A stretch of DNA of 64,000 bases from Paenibacillus typhae (GCF_900099765.1 NZ_FNDX01000002.1:186001-250000); one strand, 5' to 3'. Shown: positions 8,844 to 18,131, numbered from the stretch's first letter. Numbers and translations: made by a program. The notes: generated by a model not told the origin, from the sequence alone.

Positions 8844-9668
8844 TTAGCCTTTGACCGCCCCCGCGACCATTCCTTTCGTAATCCTGTTCGAGAGAAAGAA
8901 GTAGATCAGGATCACCGGCAATGCGCCCATGACGAGAAAAGCGCCGATATTCCCGTAGTTGACCGAATACTGGCTGACAAAGGTGTATACCCCGAACGGC
9001 AGCGTCTTCAGCTTCTCGGAGGAGATGAACGTAGCGGCCAGAATATACTCATTCCAGATATTGATAAAGGTCAGAATGCACACCGTCATAACGGGCGGAA
9101 TTGACACCGGGAGAATGATGCTGGTAAAAATCCGGTACACGCTCGCTCCGTCGATAAACGCCGATTCTTCAATCTCATGAGGAATGTCGCGCATAAAGCC
9201 CGACAGGATAAAGACGGCAATCGGTGTGGAAAAAGCGATGTAGGGGAGAATCAGCGACCAGTGCGTGTTGAGGACGTGGATATTTTTGAAAATAATCATC
9301 AGCGGCAGCAGCGTGGCCTGCATCGGGATCATCATCCCCATCAGAAAAATAGTCATCACCACACCGCCGTACTTCCAACGGAACCGGGAGATGGCGTAAG
9401 CCACCATGGACGACAGCACAATAACACACACCATCGTGATCCCCGTCACAAACACACTATTGCCCAGGTACTTCAGATAGTTACCCGAGGTATATGCCTC
9501 GCTGTAATTATGCCATTGAAAGGATTTGGGAAAGGAAAAAAAGCTGCCGTCCATAATCTCTTCATTTGTCTTAAGTGAATACAGCAGCAGCCACAGCAGC
9601 GGATACAGCTGGGTTACTACCGGAATAGCGAACAGCAGATACACGATTCCTTTTTTGAATGTTTGCAT
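8844..9668 (-). CDS. Carbohydrate ABC transporter permease (MalG type, CUT1)
   Basis: A 274-residue inner-membrane subunit with six hydrophobic segments. The ATPase-contact EAA loop is clear in EIEESAFIDGASVYRIFTSI followed by ILP. The ATG at 9668 is preferred, with GGGGTG seven bases upstream; a GTG just before it is also possible. The stop is followed by the kinase gene after an 87-base gap. No ATPase gene is present in the operon, which is usual for CUT1 systems of Bacillota that share an MsmX-like ATPase encoded elsewhere. Confidence 0.9.
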   Translation of the reverse strand: MQTFKKGIVYLLFAIPVVTQLYPLLWLLLYSLKTNEEIMDGSFFSFPKSFQWHNYSEAYTSGNYLKYLGNSVFVTGITMVCVIVLSSMVAYAISRFRWKYGGVVMTIFLMGMMIPMQATLLPLMIIFKNIHVLNTHWSLILPYIAFSTPIAVFILSGFMRDIPHEIEESAFIDGASVYRIFTSIILPVSIPPVMTVCILTFINIWNEYILAATFISSEKLKTLPFGVYTFVSQYSVNYGNIGAFLVMGALPVILIYFFLSNRITKGMVAGAVKG

Positions 9669-9685
9669 CACCGTGCACCCCTTGT

Positions 9686-10576
9686 CTAATTGAATTTGCG
9701 GTCGATTCGGTTAAAAATCATATTGATAACGCCGGTGAAAACCAGACACACCACCACGAGGAAGGTCGCAATCGCACTGCCGTAGCCGTATTTAAAGGAG
9801 CCAAACGAGCTGTTGTACATATGCGTGGAAATGACGTCAGTGGCATGAGCCGGGCCTCCGGCAGTCATGACCATAACCAGATCAAAGGCCTGCAGCGAGC
9901 CGATAAAAGCAAGCACAATCGATATTTTGAAAATCGGGACGATCAGCGGAAGGGTGATGTAACGGTCGGCCTTGAAGCCGTCTGCCCCGTCGATTTTGGC
10001 TGCTTCATAGAGCTCATCGGGAATATTTTGCACACCTGTATATTGAATCAGCAGATGATAGCCGAAGTATTGCCAAAGGGATACGAAATACAGTGCATAC
10101 ATCGCGATTTGCGGCTCTGTCAGCCAGTTATGCGTCCAGCTCTCCAGCCCCAGAGAGACCAGTACACCGTTCAGCATACCGCCCATGGAGGTAGGATTGT
10201 AGACAGTCTTCCACAGTTGTCCAATGATAACGACAGACAGAATAACCGGTGTAAAATAGATCGACACCAGCGTATTGCCTCTGCGCAAATAACGGTTCAG
10301 CAGAATCGCCATGAGCAGACACAGCGGAATTTCCACCATGGATGCAACGGCGTAGAGCAAGGTTCTTTTTACCGAAGGCCAGAACACAGGGTCATTCACA
10401 AACATATCCTTGAAATTGCCAAGCCCAATAAACGTTGCAGCCGACAAGCCGTCCCATTTCAGCAGACCTGTATATACAGAAACAAGTATGGGTATGAACA
10501 CAAGGCACACATATAAGAGCAGACACGGCAATACGAAGACGGCTATTGTACGCGCTGGCACCTTAAGTACTTTCAT
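9686..10576 (-). CDS. Carbohydrate ABC transporter permease (MalF type, CUT1)
   Basis: A 296-residue permease with six membrane helices and the EAA loop ELYEAAKIDGADGFKADRYI followed by LPLIVP. GGGAGG upstream supports the ATG at 10576. It forms the channel with the second permease 17 bases downstream, and it follows the binding-protein gene after a large stem-loop. The combination points to an importer for an oligosaccharide; the sugar cannot be named from sequence. Confidence 0.9.
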   Translation of the reverse strand: MKVLKVPARTIAVFVLPCLLLYVCLVFIPILVSVYTGLLKWDGLSAATFIGLGNFKDMFVNDPVFWPSVKRTLLYAVASMVEIPLCLLMAILLNRYLRRGNTLVSIYFTPVILSVVIIGQLWKTVYNPTSMGGMLNGVLVSLGLESWTHNWLTEPQIAMYALYFVSLWQYFGYHLLIQYTGVQNIPDELYEAAKIDGADGFKADRYITLPLIVPIFKISIVLAFIGSLQAFDLVMVMTAGGPAHATDVISTHMYNSSFGSFKYGYGSAIATFLVVVCLVFTGVINMIFNRIDRKFN

Positions 10577-10625
10577 CTTTCCCGCCTCCCTATCAAACAG
10601 ATTCTTTTATCTAGGCCCATTACAA

Positions 10626-10668
10626 TCCGGTGCGGAGCAGCCTCCATTTGGCTGCTGTCCGCACCGGA
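10626..10668 (-). other. Intercistronic stem-loop after the binding-protein gene
   Basis: TCCGGTGCGGAGCAGCC (10626-10642) pairs with its near-perfect complement at 10650-10668 around a 7-base loop. No T run follows on the minus strand, so it is less likely a full terminator. It probably protects the upstream binding-protein mRNA and lowers permease expression. Confidence 0.65.
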
Positions 10669-10735
10669 GATGGGGAGTGTGTTATGATGTTCGGCCGGAG
10701 CCGCTGAAAACGAAACCGTTAATGCTTGTAAATGC

Positions 10736-12121
10736 TTATTCCTTGTTGGCTTCAAAAGCCTGCTGATGCTCTTTGGCCACTGCTGCGGAATCCACCTTCT
10801 GCACGAACAGATTCTGGATGCTGCTCAGGTGAACCTGTGCGGTGGCCGGATTCATCGTATTGTCAAAAGCGAGGTCCCCGCCTTGTACCTGGTTAAACAA
10901 TCCGGCAATGTTGACAGCAAGATCAGAGTATCCTGCCGCCTTCAGGTCACCGTCCACCTTCTGGCCGAGTCCTACGGCATTCTTCAGCTCGAACTGTTTT
11001 TTCGGCAGATTAGAGGCAAAGAAATTCAGGAAGTCCTTGGTTTCGGCCAGATGCTCGCTGTTCGCGGAGATCGCGAAGGCACTGCCCGGGGCCAGCATGA
11101 ATTCGTTTGGATTGCCTTTGCCGTTAACTGTAGGGAACTGGAAGGCGCCTACCTTGCCGGCTACAGAGGAAGCGTCGATCGCGCCGGTCTCCCAGGAGCC
11201 GATGACCCACATCGCGGCTTTGCCGGATTTGAAAATATTACCGCCGGCATTGGCATCAATCGAGGTTGCCCCATCCGGGAAGGCCCCGGCCTGCACCAGC
11301 TGCTGGAATGCATCTACCGCTTCAATGAACGCCGGATCTTCGAACGTTTTCTTGCCGCTAAGGACATCCTGAAGGAAGCCGGGGCCGCCGTTCGTGCGCA
11401 GGAGGATATTCATGAACAGGAAGGAACCGGTCCAGGAGTCTTTTTCCCCGATCGCCAGCGGCGTGATGCCCTTCTCCTTCAGGATCTTGACGTCCTGCAG
11501 CATCTCCTCGAATGTGGTAGGCGTATTTGCAATACCGGCCTGCTCGAACAGCTCTTTGTTGTAGTACACAACCTCAATGTTATTGCCGTCCGGGAGTGCG
11601 TACACATTGCCGTCGAAGCTGTAATAGTCCAGCAGACCTTCCTGATAGGTATCCTTCAGGCCGTTCTGGTCCAGCACATCGTTCAGCGGGGCGAACAGCC
11701 CGGCATCCACGAACGGCTTCATCTGCGCAGCCGGGTTCACAATCGTAATATCAGGCACTTCCTTGGAAGCGGCCTGTGTTTTCAGCTTAACCTTTTGCTG
11801 GTCTGTATTCAGCGTATCCAGCTCAATCGTGACATTCGGATGGTCCTTCATATACTGCTCCGTCAGCTCGTTGATCATCTTGTGCGAAGGCGTTGCCGGG
11901 TCAGGATAAATGTTCTGGAAGGTAATGGTTACTTTTTTGCCGCTGTCCGTTGCTGGTTCTGCTGCATTTCCGCCGCTGTTGGTACTGTTTGTGCTCTTGG
12001 GTGCATTGGTGGCTGCGGAGTCGTTAGCATTATTGCCCGAGTTGCCGCAAGCGGCCAAGCTAAGTGCCATTAATGCACTGAATCCGATTGCAAGTGATTT
12101 CTGCATGTTTCTTTTGACCAT
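10736..12121 (-). CDS. Carbohydrate ABC transporter substrate-binding lipoprotein
   Basis: A 461-residue extracellular solute-binding protein of family 1. The signal peptide ends with ALSLAACGNSG, a lipobox whose Cys would be lipid-modified, followed by an Asn/Ser/Ala-rich linker. The core has NIYPDPATPSHKMINELTEQ and typical SBP_bac_1 patterns such as IVNPAAQMKPFVDAGLF and GKAAMWVIGSWETG. It is first in the five-gene cassette running to 5785. A cre-like site lies just upstream of the start, suggesting CcpA control besides the cassette's own YesMN system. Confidence 0.9.
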   Translation of the reverse strand: MVKRNMQKSLAIGFSALMALSLAACGNSGNNANDSAATNAPKSTNSTNSGGNAAEPATDSGKKVTITFQNIYPDPATPSHKMINELTEQYMKDHPNVTIELDTLNTDQQKVKLKTQAASKEVPDITIVNPAAQMKPFVDAGLFAPLNDVLDQNGLKDTYQEGLLDYYSFDGNVYALPDGNNIEVVYYNKELFEQAGIANTPTTFEEMLQDVKILKEKGITPLAIGEKDSWTGSFLFMNILLRTNGGPGFLQDVLSGKKTFEDPAFIEAVDAFQQLVQAGAFPDGATSIDANAGGNIFKSGKAAMWVIGSWETGAIDASSVAGKVGAFQFPTVNGKGNPNEFMLAPGSAFAISANSEHLAETKDFLNFFASNLPKKQFELKNAVGLGQKVDGDLKAAGYSDLAVNIAGLFNQVQGGDLAFDNTMNPATAQVHLSSIQNLFVQKVDSAAVAKEHQQAFEANKE

Positions 12122-12164
12122 GTATGTTATGCCCCCTTACTCGTGATAGGCTAATTATCATCTC

Positions 12165-12179
12165 ATTAAGCGCTTCCAA
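12165..12179 (-). promoter_or_regulatory. Candidate cre (CcpA) site
   Basis: On the minus strand TTGGAAGCGCTTAAT matches WTGNAANCGNWNNCW at all but one defined position. It lies about 45 bases before the start of the binding-protein gene, next to a GATAAT -10-like box. Confidence 0.5.
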
Positions 12180-12307
12180 CAAGGTGCGAACTGCAGAATA
12201 AAGGTTTGTTTTTTCTATATTGACAAGGGCTTTAAAAGGATAACGGAACTTACTGCCACTGATATCTGCGTTTGAGGCTGCAGATTGTTAGGTCCTAGAT
12301 TTAGTTT

Positions 12308-12487
12308 GATTTTCGCCGCTTAATTCTGGTGTTTATCTGATTTTGTGATCATTAAGTGGAAAATCGCCACCTAATGAGGCCGGAACTCCGCTTTGAGTGC
12401 GAAAACGGTAAAATTAAGTGGCGATTTTCCAACTAGAATTCAATTCGGGTGGGATTCTCACAAAATAGGTGGTGATTTTCCACTGCG
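12308..12487. repeat. Cluster of four short repeats, alternating orientation
   Basis: Four related copies of a TTAAGTGGAAAATCGCCA-type word lie at 12308-12324, 12351-12375, 12413-12434 and 12464-12487. The second and fourth are inverted copies differing at one position over 19 bases (AGTGGAAAATCGCCACCTA against its complement), so they could form a long hairpin. No ORF with a ribosome site covers them. They look like an intergenic repeat family rather than a regulatory site. Confidence 0.7.
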
Positions 12488-12523
12488 TTTAATAATCAAC
12501 AGCCTCTAATCACAAAAGTGAAC

Positions 12524-12549
12524 AACAAAAAGAGCAGCCGCAGCCGCTC
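12524..12549 (-). terminator. Probable terminator downstream of the helicase operon
   Basis: GAGCAGC and GCCGCTC (12532-12549) form a short GC-rich stem. On the minus strand it is followed by CTTTTTG. It lies about 240 bases after the helicase stop codon. Confidence 0.5.
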
Positions 12550-12655
12550 CTTTTCTGAGGGTCAGCGTTCTACAGTAACACGTAACGCTGCCCATATAAT
12601 CAGTTGTAGTTTGTACAGCATATCCCGGGTTAATCTGTTCGATAACCGTTTCTAT

Positions 12656-12721
12656 TGTATTTCATACAACAGATTGTATTTTGTCCCGCAGGAAGAGGCA
12701 ATCTGTTGCACAAAATGCAAT
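12656..12721. repeat. Second intergenic inverted-repeat element
   Basis: CAACAGATTG (12667-12676) is perfectly complementary to 12699-12708. Overlapping it, ATTGTATTTTGT (12673-12684) pairs with 12710-12721 with one mismatch. The two pairings are mutually exclusive. With the repeats at 12.3-12.5 kb, this accounts for most of the 660-base gap between the sugar cassette and the helicase gene; no coding potential is evident there. Confidence 0.6.
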
Positions 12722-12787
12722 CACAACGTACATTCCGGCTCATCAAGTGCAGCCTTGCGGTGAACCCGCAGAGGTTTCTTCCTCTTC

Positions 12788-14986
12788 TCACTGCCCCCGC
12801 TGCCATTGATCCAGCACGACCTGCAGTCCCGGAACATCCAGCCCGTCCAGGGAAAAGGCTTTGCGCAACAGATCATGCGGGATGAATTCATCGTATTTTC
12901 CGAGGTATGGCGCCTCATCTTTGCTGAGCAAAGACAGCGGGTCGGAAGCTGCCGCTGCCTCCGCCAGAATCGCCGCCTCCAGAGTCTCAGCGTCCGCCTT
13001 GCCGGCGACGACCATGTAGTAAGGCTCCATCGGCACGACGGAGCGCAGACCGAGCGGACCTTTGAGGTTGTTCTTCAGCAGGCGCTCGAGTGTGCGGAAC
13101 TGCCGGCTTCCCGCCCATGGCAGGATAAAGATCGAATCGCCGCCGGCCGGCAGCACCTCGCGGGTCAGCAGCCCGCTCTCCTTCGCCAGCCGGCGTGCCC
13201 GCTCCAGCCTGGCGGCGGCGCTTGGTGCAAGATATGGATATATCGCTGTTGAACCCAGCACCTCGCGGATCTTGGTCATGATACGGGTATGCACATCTCC
13301 GCCTGCGCCAAGCCATAGAGTGTCTACCTTTCCGCGCGAGCTTTTGACGTAGACCGCTTTGTGGCGGTTGTCGACCTCCTCGATCTTCCAGAGCTTGCCT
13401 GCCAGCGTGAAGCAGTAGCCCTGCGGCGGCACGGTGGTAATGGAGCCGATCTCCTCGGTGCCATTGTACACGACATGCTCCTCATCGTCCTTGAACACCG
13501 CGTAGAAACGGAAGTTGTTCACGATCTTCTCGCCGGCCAGCCCGATCAGCACCGTGCCCTCATCCATTCTCTCGATATGCCCCATCGCGATCATATATTC
13601 CATAAAAGCATCATAATCCGCCGGATCAATCCCGCGGAAGGATGGCAGCGTCAATACCGCCTCCTTCAGCTCCTCCGGCTCGACTTCGCCCATGCTCTTG
13701 AGGATGCTCATCGTCTGATGATAGAGCAGCCCTACCGGCAGCTGCCGCACATTCAGCGGCTCCACCCATTTCTCGCGCACATACAGCTCGATGACGGCGA
13801 TGGCCCGCAGCAGCGTCCACGGCATCCGCGCGGGAAGCTGCGCCTCCTCGTCCTCCTCCTCGGGCGTGACGAAAATCATCTCAGACGCGGCATCGCCGCG
13901 CCGTCCGGACCGCCCCAGCCGCTGCACAAAGCTCGCGCAGCTGTAAGGCGCGCCGAGCTGCAGCACGCGCTCCAGCTCGCCAAGGTCAATGCCCAGCTCC
14001 AGCGTCAGCGTCGCTGCGGCAACGGCCGGGCCGGAGCCCTCGCGGAGCGCGGCCTCCGTCTCCTCGCGCAGCATCGCCGATATGCTGCCGTGGTGCACAT
14101 GGAACACGTCGCGCTCCCCGCGCTTCGCGGCCACCCGCCGCATCTCGAGGATGGTCTCCTCCGCATCTGTGCGGCTGTTCGTGAAGACCAGCGCCTTCTT
14201 CAGATGCGTATGGTCGTAGATGAACCCGTAATACGCCTGGCGCGCCTGCTCCAGCCGTTCGGCCTGTACCTCGTCCCGCGCATCCGGGAACGAGAAGTGC
14301 TCCACCCTCAGCCGGAGCTTGCGCCCGCCCTGCGGCGCGGACACCTCTACGCTCTCGCGCGTGCCGGCGGCCAGCCACTCCGTCACGGAGGCATAGTCGC
14401 TCAGCGTAGCGGAGAGCCCGATCCGCCGCGGATGGCAGCCGGCCATCCGCGAGATCCGCGCCAGCTGGCTGAGCACCTGGATGCCGCGGTCCGCGCCCAT
14501 AAACGCATGCACTTCATCGACGATGATGAAGCGCAGATCATGGAACAGGGCCGGAATGGCATTCGGCCGGTTCATCAGCAGGCCTTCCAGCGACTCCGGC
14601 GTAATCTGGAGCACACCGGAAGGCTTCTGCATCAGCCTGGTCTTGTCCGCCTGCGGCACGTCGCCGTGCCAGTGCCAGACCGGGATATTGCCTTCGCGCA
14701 GCAAATCATTTAACCGTGTGAACTGATCATTGATCAGCGCCTTGAGCGGTGCGATATAGAGGATGCCCACGGAGTCGGACGGCCGCTCATACAGCTCGGT
14801 CAGCGCCGGAAAAAAAGCCGCCTCCGTCTTCCCCGAAGCAGTCCCGGAGGCGATCAGCAGATGATGCGGGGAGTCAAACAGCACGCGGCAGGCATCCACC
14901 TGGGCCTCTCGCAATGTCTCCCAGCGGTTCTTGTATATGAACTCTTTAATAAACGGAGCAAGCCTGTAGAACGGGTTGCTGCTCAT
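12788..14986 (-). CDS. DEAD/DEAH-box helicase, Lhr/BrxHI-like
   Basis: A 732-residue superfamily II helicase. The motifs read in order: ASGTASGKTEAA (Walker A, near residue 50), IAPLKALINDQ (Ia), IIVDEVHAF (DEVH box), GLSATLSD (III), VFTNSRTDAEE (IV), LELGIDLGELE (V) and QRLGRSGRRG (VI). The C-terminal 300 residues resemble the Lhr-type winged-helix and core region. It starts four bases inside the upstream ATPase gene (ATGA), so the two are translationally coupled. In type 2 and 3 BREX such a helicase is called BrxHI. Here it belongs to an operon with a TerB-domain protein and a BrxD-like ATPase, without the other BREX genes. Confidence 0.88.
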   Translation of the reverse strand: MSSNPFYRLAPFIKEFIYKNRWETLREAQVDACRVLFDSPHHLLIASGTASGKTEAAFFPALTELYERPSDSVGILYIAPLKALINDQFTRLNDLLREGNIPVWHWHGDVPQADKTRLMQKPSGVLQITPESLEGLLMNRPNAIPALFHDLRFIIVDEVHAFMGADRGIQVLSQLARISRMAGCHPRRIGLSATLSDYASVTEWLAAGTRESVEVSAPQGGRKLRLRVEHFSFPDARDEVQAERLEQARQAYYGFIYDHTHLKKALVFTNSRTDAEETILEMRRVAAKRGERDVFHVHHGSISAMLREETEAALREGSGPAVAAATLTLELGIDLGELERVLQLGAPYSCASFVQRLGRSGRRGDAASEMIFVTPEEEDEEAQLPARMPWTLLRAIAVIELYVREKWVEPLNVRQLPVGLLYHQTMSILKSMGEVEPEELKEAVLTLPSFRGIDPADYDAFMEYMIAMGHIERMDEGTVLIGLAGEKIVNNFRFYAVFKDDEEHVVYNGTEEIGSITTVPPQGYCFTLAGKLWKIEEVDNRHKAVYVKSSRGKVDTLWLGAGGDVHTRIMTKIREVLGSTAIYPYLAPSAAARLERARRLAKESGLLTREVLPAGGDSIFILPWAGSRQFRTLERLLKNNLKGPLGLRSVVPMEPYYMVVAGKADAETLEAAILAEAAAASDPLSLLSKDEAPYLGKYDEFIPHDLLRKAFSLDGLDVPGLQVVLDQWQRGQ

Positions 14987-16302
14987 AGGTCAAACTCCGC
15001 CAGCAGGCCGTCCAGATCATTTTCATCGGTTGCATCCGGTTTAATCGTCCGCTCACCGACAAGCTTCTCAAAGGACAGCTCAGGATGCTGGCTCAGCGTG
15101 TGCAGCAGATCCATAAAGTCACGCACGATTTCGCGCGGGGTCAGCAGCTCGTCCGCCCCCAGCCTGCCCACAGCCTCTTCCATGAAATGCACGAGCTGCT
15201 CCTGGGTCAGCCTGGCTTCATAGCCGTAGTGCAGGGCGTGAATATCCCGCAGCTTTTGCAGCAGCACCAGAATTTCTTCATGCGAGAGCATCTCCAGCGC
15301 AATGATCGGCCCGGTAAAGTTGCTTAGCCCCGCTGCACCGTAACGCCCTGCCACAAGCCGTGAACGAAGGGCTTCATAGCTGAACAGGCCTCTCCGTCCG
15401 TCCTCGACAAACTGCGGTGTACCGCCGATAAAAATACCCAGGCGCTCCGCCTTGCCCTGCATCGTATCATTGAACATGGTCAGCAGCTTCTCATAATTGC
15501 TCTGCCGGGAGACGCTGTTGGTTATTTTGTAGAGATTCACACCCTCGTCAATGAACAGCAGCAGACCTTTATAGCCGATCGCACCTGTAAACTCCGCCCA
15601 GAGCTTCATATAATCGTACCAGTTATCGTCGTCAATGATGACGCCGACACCAAGCGCCTTGCGCGCCTCTGTCCGGGTGGCGAATTCGCCCCGCAGCCAG
15701 CGCAGCGCATCCTGCTTCAGCTCATCCTCGGCCAGCTTATGGCCGTTCCAGTAAGAGGCCAGCACCTTGGCAAAATCAAAGCCGTGCACCAGCCCGCGCA
15801 TCCCGGAAGCGACACTGTAAATTTGCTGCTCTACCTCTTCCGCAAGCTGCGGGGCATCGGCTGTAAGCCCCTTCTCCTGCATTACACCCTGCTGAAGCCC
15901 CATGATCCATTTCTGCAGCATGATCTCCAGTGCTCCCCCGTCCGGACGGGTGCGGGTTGACAGGTGGCTCATCAGCTCCCGGTAGGTTGCCAGCCCCTGC
16001 CCTTTCGTACCGACCAGCCTGCGCTCAGGCGACAGATCGGCATCGGCGACCACAAAGTCACGGTCCATCGCATAGTTGCGGATAATCTGCAGCAAAAAGC
16101 TTTTGCCGCTGCCGAACTTGCCGGTTATCAGCTTGAAGGCTGCGCCGCCGTCCGCAATGTTCTCCATGTCCCGGAGGATCGCCTCCACCTCAGGCCGGCG
16201 GCCGACAGCGATATGCTCCAGCCCGATCCGCGGCACGACTCCGGCAGTCAGGGAATTGACCAGTGCCGTTGTCATCCGCTTTGGTATTTTTAATTCACCC
16301 AT
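14983..16302 (-). CDS. BrxD/DUF2791-like P-loop ATP-binding protein
   Basis: A 439-residue P-loop ATPase. Walker A is KLITGKFGSGKSFLL near residues 57-71, and Walker B is GLLLFIDEGVNL. The start LEHIAVGRRPEVEAIL and the spacing match the DUF2791 (BrxC/BrxD) family, whose short members are the BrxD proteins of type 2 BREX. The start codon directly follows the TAA of the TerB gene (16303), and its GAGGTGA site lies inside that gene. The stop overlaps the helicase start. Its role is unproven; it may load or regulate the helicase on DNA. Confidence 0.85.
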   Translation of the reverse strand: MGELKIPKRMTTALVNSLTAGVVPRIGLEHIAVGRRPEVEAILRDMENIADGGAAFKLITGKFGSGKSFLLQIIRNYAMDRDFVVADADLSPERRLVGTKGQGLATYRELMSHLSTRTRPDGGALEIMLQKWIMGLQQGVMQEKGLTADAPQLAEEVEQQIYSVASGMRGLVHGFDFAKVLASYWNGHKLAEDELKQDALRWLRGEFATRTEARKALGVGVIIDDDNWYDYMKLWAEFTGAIGYKGLLLFIDEGVNLYKITNSVSRQSNYEKLLTMFNDTMQGKAERLGIFIGGTPQFVEDGRRGLFSYEALRSRLVAGRYGAAGLSNFTGPIIALEMLSHEEILVLLQKLRDIHALHYGYEARLTQEQLVHFMEEAVGRLGADELLTPREIVRDFMDLLHTLSQHPELSFEKLVGERTIKPDATDENDLDGLLAEFDL

Positions 16303-18093
16303 TTAATCATTCACCTCATTAAATAAATCCAGCATCGGCTTCCATTCCTCAGCCAGCTCCCCGCTGTCGATCAGCAGATCACCGATTATATTCACCGCAA
16401 GCTCATTGATTTCATCATACAGCAGCTCTGCCATCGTTCCGGCAGCTGCGGCAATTCTGTCAGCCTGGGCAGGGCCGTTATCCGCGGCCAGCGCCAGCAG
16501 CACCTTCCGGTGCAATGGCAGCAATTCTGCGTTCAGCTCCTCCCATTCCGGAGGAATACCAGCAGAATTCTGTAGAGCGGCAGTTTCTGCTTCAGCAGCA
16601 GTATTGTCCTCAAACGGCTGGCTGTAATCCTGTTCCGAGCTGTTCCCGGCTTCTTTTAAAATCTGTTCAGGCTCCAATTTTACCGCCGGTAACTGCTCCG
16701 AATCCTGATTCCGGCGCTTGTCCTGATCCATTTCCGGTTCATACTCCTGCTCCGTCAACGGCTCATCATATACCTCTACTGTCAGCAGGCTGCGTACAAC
16801 CTCGGAATCGCTCTGCAGCTGCTCCAGCCTCGCCCTGTCGATCACAACCGCCGGGCCTTTGGCCTCCTGCTCCGCTTTGCGGAATTCCCGCTGCAGATAT
16901 TTGGTGATCAGCTCGTCCATATCCGGGTCTATCCGGATATCCTTCAGCCGTCCGCGAAAGCCCATAAGCTCCCGCAGCTTGTTCTCGGTCAGCCGGAACA
17001 GGCGGGTAATCAGGCTGCGCAGCGGCAGCAGCTTGCTGATTCTCACGACAGGTACAAGTACAGAATAGCCGTAACGTGAAATGTCATATACCGCGCTGCG
17101 GAACAGATAACGCTCCCGCATCACCGGAGGTCCCGGAGGGAACTTTTCGATCAGCCGTGCCCCGTGCTTCCTCGCGACATACGCATCGATTAAGGCTACC
17201 ACCTGCGGGATGTAGCGTTCAGCCGCTTCTTTTCCGTCACCGGCATAGAACTTGGATTTGCTGATGTCATAGTCAGACATCACCGTCAGAACCTCGAAGG
17301 TCAGCTGCTCCGGGGCGGTGCTGAGACAGCGCAGCAGTTCGATCTCCGCCAGATCGCCGGATAATCCGCGTGTACGCTCAACGATCAGCGACAGGGGAAC
17401 CTCAAGCTTGTGTACAAATGAAAAGTCCGCCATCCAGCTGCCCAGATATTGATCCAGCCGTTTATATTGCGCCCGGTAAGCTTCCCAGATCAGGCCCAGC
17501 TGCCGGTAGCCGTCATTCGGATCACGCCAGCCGATACCGTTAATCAGCTCATATACATGCAAGAAAATGTACGACAGATCCGTCTTCGGATACCGCCCCT
17601 GTCTCACTTCATTCCGCCAGTAGAAGTACCAGCGGCTCTGCTCGGTGGTCATATGGCTGTAGGTCGGCCAGTAGCTTTTAAACGGGACAAGCTTTGCTTC
17701 ATCACCAGTCATATCCTCCAGCTCAGCCGCACGCTGTACGAACTCGCTCTCTGTCTCCTTCTTGGCGGGCGAAGCGGAATGCGCTGTACGCGGCAGCGGA
17801 GGCGCAGACTTCATCCGGGGTTCTTTGGGCGGCACATTCCACTCTTTGGGCTGTTCCGCCTTCTGCACAGACGGTCCCGTAGAAGCCGGCGGGCTGCCCT
17901 GCTCCAGATCCCACAGCTGCAGCTGCTGTGGAGCGGTTCCGTCAGCCTGTCCGCTTTTGGCCGTCTTTTTCAGGACAGAGCTATGCTCTTCAGACGGGTT
18001 GTGTCCGGATTCCCGCGGAGGAACCGCCATATCCTGTTCTGTGCTCTCCCAGACCAGCTCCGAAAAATGCAGGCCCTGCCTGTCTCTTGCCAT
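16303..18093 (-). CDS. TerB-N/TerB-C domain protein
   Basis: A 596-residue soluble protein. I start it at the ATG at 18093, where GGGGAG lies seven bases upstream; an upstream in-frame GTG would include the ribosome site. The first 130 residues are a variable, Pro/Glu-rich tail. Next comes a TerB-N domain: VPFKSYWPTYSHMTTEQSRW, then WRNEVRQGRYPKTDLSYIFL and YELINGIGW. The C-terminal 120 residues (from about PEWEELNAEL to LLIDSGELAEEW) fit TerB-C. TerB-N/TerB-C proteins are linked in comparative genomics to DNA-processing stress systems. It is the first gene of the three-gene operon. Confidence 0.82.
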   Translation of the reverse strand: MARDRQGLHFSELVWESTEQDMAVPPRESGHNPSEEHSSVLKKTAKSGQADGTAPQQLQLWDLEQGSPPASTGPSVQKAEQPKEWNVPPKEPRMKSAPPLPRTAHSASPAKKETESEFVQRAAELEDMTGDEAKLVPFKSYWPTYSHMTTEQSRWYFYWRNEVRQGRYPKTDLSYIFLHVYELINGIGWRDPNDGYRQLGLIWEAYRAQYKRLDQYLGSWMADFSFVHKLEVPLSLIVERTRGLSGDLAEIELLRCLSTAPEQLTFEVLTVMSDYDISKSKFYAGDGKEAAERYIPQVVALIDAYVARKHGARLIEKFPPGPPVMRERYLFRSAVYDISRYGYSVLVPVVRISKLLPLRSLITRLFRLTENKLRELMGFRGRLKDIRIDPDMDELITKYLQREFRKAEQEAKGPAVVIDRARLEQLQSDSEVVRSLLTVEVYDEPLTEQEYEPEMDQDKRRNQDSEQLPAVKLEPEQILKEAGNSSEQDYSQPFEDNTAAEAETAALQNSAGIPPEWEELNAELLPLHRKVLLALAADNGPAQADRIAAAAGTMAELLYDEINELAVNIIGDLLIDSGELAEEWKPMLDLFNEVND

Positions 18094-18131
18094 CGGTAAT
18101 CTCCCCACTCGTATCCCATAGTCATTTCAAC

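Noticed and set aside
10766-12073. A 435-codon open frame opposite the binding-protein gene
   Set aside because: The opposite strand encodes a clear lipoprotein with signal peptide; this frame has no recognisable domain or ribosome site.
12308-12487. A CRISPR array
   Set aside because: Repeats alternate in orientation, vary in sequence and have uneven spacing; there are no cas genes.
13361-14713. A 450-codon open frame on the plus strand
   Set aside because: It lies antisense to the helicase gene, whose motifs are complete. The frame is Arg/His/Leu-rich without domains, as expected from a GC-rich shadow.
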